Assembly (NCBI GenBank): GCA_964543275.1
Contig: CAZIWW010000040.1
Location: forward strand, 1 to 5,853
DNA from: CAZIWW01 sp964543275
Lineage (GTDB): Bacteria > Patescibacteriota > Minisyncoccia > Moranbacterales > UBA11712
Length of the DNA stretch: 5,853 bases
Direction of reading: 5' to 3'
In this document: positions 5,177 through 5,853 of the stretch, one piece after another
Layout of the letters: each line of letters begins with the position of its first letter
Position numbering within the stretch: position 1 is the stretch's first letter
Position numbers and translations under genes: made by a program
Notes under the pieces: generated by a model
What the model saw: the letters and a program-made list of their open reading frames with translations, nothing else
The model's database searches: none
What the model was told of the DNA's origin: nothing

Positions 5177-5290
5177 TCATCCTTGCCTCTGTTTATGTTT
5201 TGGATTGGAGCAAATGACAAAAACTTTGCCTTTGCGCCTGACAATTTTACACTTATTGCAAATTTTTTTTACCGATGCTCTAACCTTCAT
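5177..5290 (-). CDS. rpmJ: 50S ribosomal protein L36 (bL36), zinc-ribbon form
   Basis: L36 is the smallest protein of the large subunit and stabilises 23S rRNA near the factor-binding region. The 37-residue product begins MKVRASVKKIC and ends PKHKQRQG, both family hallmarks. Residues C11, C14, C27 and H32 form the zinc ribbon of the C+ form. The start is ATG at 5290 and the stop is TGA at 5177-5179. The QRQG end is the normal L36 terminus, so TGA acts as a stop here; this argues against the recoded TGA-Gly of some CPR lineages. It lies between infA and rpsM as in most bacteria, with 135 and 142 base spacers on either side that are filled by inverted repeats. No Shine-Dalgarno motif is visible. 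Confidence 0.97.
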   Translation of the reverse strand: MKVRASVKKICNKCKIVRRKGKVFVICSNPKHKQRQG

Positions 5291-5294
5291 AACT

Positions 5295-5322
5295 ATTATG
5301 CTAATCAGCTAATAAATGCCAA
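5295..5322 (-). promoter_or_regulatory. Possible promoter abutting rpmJ
   Basis: On the minus strand TTGGCA (5317-5322, 5/6) and CATAAT (5295-5300, 5/6) are 16 bp apart. Only 4 bases lie between the -10 box and the rpmJ ATG, so any transcript would begin at or inside the start codon. It falls in the arm of a large inverted repeat, and a chance match is quite possible. Confidence 0.25.
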
Positions 5323-5420
5323 TCAGCGAATTGCGAATACTAATTATTTTTCCATAGGTCACAAACATATATTCGCATCATTCGCAATTAGCGGATTGGT
5401 GTTTATTTGTAGATTAGCAT
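5298..5420. repeat. Large imperfect inverted repeat, infA-rpmJ gap
   Basis: The arms 5298-5338 and 5380-5420 are 41 bases each and complementary at 34 of 41 positions, with perfect outer (9 bp, ATGCTAATC) and inner (10 bp, AATTGCGAAT) blocks and a 41-base loop. Both arms are built of degenerate words such as GCTAATC, GCTAATA, GCGAATT and GCGAATA. The repeat fills almost the entire 135-base spacer, from 8 bases upstream of the rpmJ start to 6 bases downstream of the infA stop. Confidence 0.75.
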
Positions 5421-5425
5421 CACGC

Positions 5426-5644
5426 TTATAGTCGATGCACGATTCTCCCCTTCGTCAAATCGTAAGGGCTCATTTCCACCAGCACTTTGTCTCCAGGCAG
5501 CAACCGAATGTAATTTACTCTCATCCTTCCCGAGATATGCGCTAGAATCTCATGTCCGTTCTCCAGCTCCACCTTGAAAGTGGTACTGGGAAGAGTTTCC
5601 TTAATTCTGCCTTCAAGTTTAATTATTTCTTTTTCTTTAACCAT
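5426..5644 (-). CDS. infA: Translation initiation factor IF-1
   Basis: IF-1 binds the A site of the 30S subunit during initiation and helps IF-2 and IF-3. The 72-residue product is a single OB-fold of the standard length. It shows the family blocks EGRIKETLPSTTFKVELENG (about 12-31), AHISGRMRVNYIRLLPGDKV and VEMSPYDLTKGRIVHRL. I choose ATG at 5644, which gives the canonical MVKEKE-type N-terminus; the frame is open to a TTG at 5668 but the eight extra residues (MLVCCILS) fit no IF-1. No Shine-Dalgarno motif precedes the ATG. It is the first gene of this cluster in the window; secY, adk or map would normally lie upstream, outside. Confidence 0.98.
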   Translation of the reverse strand: MVKEKEIIKLEGRIKETLPSTTFKVELENGHEILAHISGRMRVNYIRLLPGDKVLVEMSPYDLTKGRIVHRL

Positions 5645-5763
5645 AGACAATATGCAACATACCAACAAAAAATAGAAGGCTAATCTGATAGAAATAAACG
5701 TTGGGATACAAAATCCAAAGTTTAATTTCTAACAGACTCGCTCGAAAAACAATCCAAAATCTT

Positions 5764-5784
5764 GAAGAACATCCTTGTTCCTTC
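5764..5784 (-). other. Leader hairpin upstream of infA
   Basis: GAAGAAC (5764-5770) pairs with GTTCCTTC (5777-5784), seven base pairs with one bulged base and a 6-base loop. On the minus strand it is followed by AAGATTTTGGATTGTTTTT, a broken T-rich stretch that makes a weak intrinsic terminator conceivable. It would then end an upstream gene, or attenuate the infA transcript. Confidence 0.35.
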
Positions 5785-5824
5785 TACTTATCACCTAGAG
5801 TATTGCTTTTTACCATTCGGTTTT

Positions 5825-5853
5825 ATATTAAATCCCTTTATCTTTTTTGTCAA
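5825..5853 (-). promoter_or_regulatory. Possible promoter for the infA cluster at the window edge
   Basis: On the minus strand a perfect TTGACA (5848-5853) is followed after 17 bp by TAATAT (5825-5830, 4/6), with TATAAA and TTTAAT in overlapping registers. The leader to infA would be about 175 nt. An alternative reading is that the 20 codons open from the edge to a TGA at 5791-5793 are the end of an upstream gene; their sequence (lysine-rich) is not one I recognise. Confidence 0.4.

Larger units (their letters stand above)
5645..5853. other. Region upstream of infA, no supported gene
   Basis: These 209 bases hold the edge promoter candidate, the leader hairpin at 5764-5784 and a 16-codon ATG frame (5722-5772, minus strand) preceded by GAAGGA at 8-13 bases. 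The short frame has no recognisable similarity and is not called as a gene; a leader peptide cannot be excluded. Confidence 0.5.

Noticed and set aside
5165..5431. Plus-strand open frame of 88 codons across rpmJ and its upstream repeat
   Set aside because: Antisense to the well-supported L36 gene and running through the inverted repeat; no independent support.
5645..5668. Longer infA with a TTG start
   Set aside because: The eight added residues (MLVCCILS) match no IF-1, and the ATG at 5644 gives the normal 72-residue protein.
5722..5772. 16-codon leader peptide upstream of infA
   Set aside because: Too short to judge, no family match, and the purine-rich stretch is only loosely placed; kept as a possibility, not called.

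Overview
The window is a stretch of the alpha-type ribosomal protein / RNA polymerase cluster, with every recognisable gene on the minus strand. In transcription order (right to left) it reads infA (IF-1), rpmJ (L36), rpsM (S13), rpsK (S11), a 100-N assembly gap, rpsD (S4), rpoA (RNA polymerase alpha), rplQ (L17), rplM (L13), rpsI (S9), and the 5' part of a small membrane-anchored protein that runs off the left edge. This is the classical bacterial order. The standard genetic code is in use: rpmJ and rplM end in TGA exactly where family members end.

The organism is a bacterium, most likely of the Candidate Phyla Radiation / Patescibacteria (Parcubacteria-like). This is inferred from the long charged N-terminal extension on S11, the extended S9 N-terminus, a single-TM protein with an acidic, Glu/Lys-rich tail directly after rpsI (a neighbour I recall from Parcubacteria, where it carries a C-terminal LysM domain), and AT-rich gaps filled with degenerate short repeats. 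No rRNA is present, so the placement stays provisional. The 100 Ns indicate a scaffold from a draft or metagenome-derived assembly.

The genes encode the translation initiation factor IF-1, small-subunit proteins of the head (S13, S9), platform (S11) and body (S4), large-subunit proteins L36, L17 and L13, and the platform on which RNA polymerase assembles. Co-expression of ribosome and polymerase parts is the usual logic of this cluster. The right-most 209 bases hold no clear gene; they contain a possible promoter at the extreme edge (or the tail of another gene) and a leader hairpin. A strong promoter-like sequence (TTGACA, 18 bp, TATATT) after rpsI suggests that the left-most gene starts its own transcript.

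The most unusual part is the non-coding DNA. Seven of the nine gaps between adjacent genes are 100 to 200 bases long, wide for this operon, and several carry degenerate words of about 7 nt arranged as opposed arms able to form hairpins. Each gap has its own word family: GC(T/G)AAT-type between infA and rpmJ, AACTCAA-type between rpmJ and rpsM, GCTATGC-type after rpoA, and AGCTGTA-type between rplQ and rplM. The rpoA repeat runs into the coding sequence and supplies its last codons. In the rplQ-rplM gap two inverted repeats interlock in pseudoknot order. Nearly all the ribosomal genes also lack a recognisable Shine-Dalgarno sequence.
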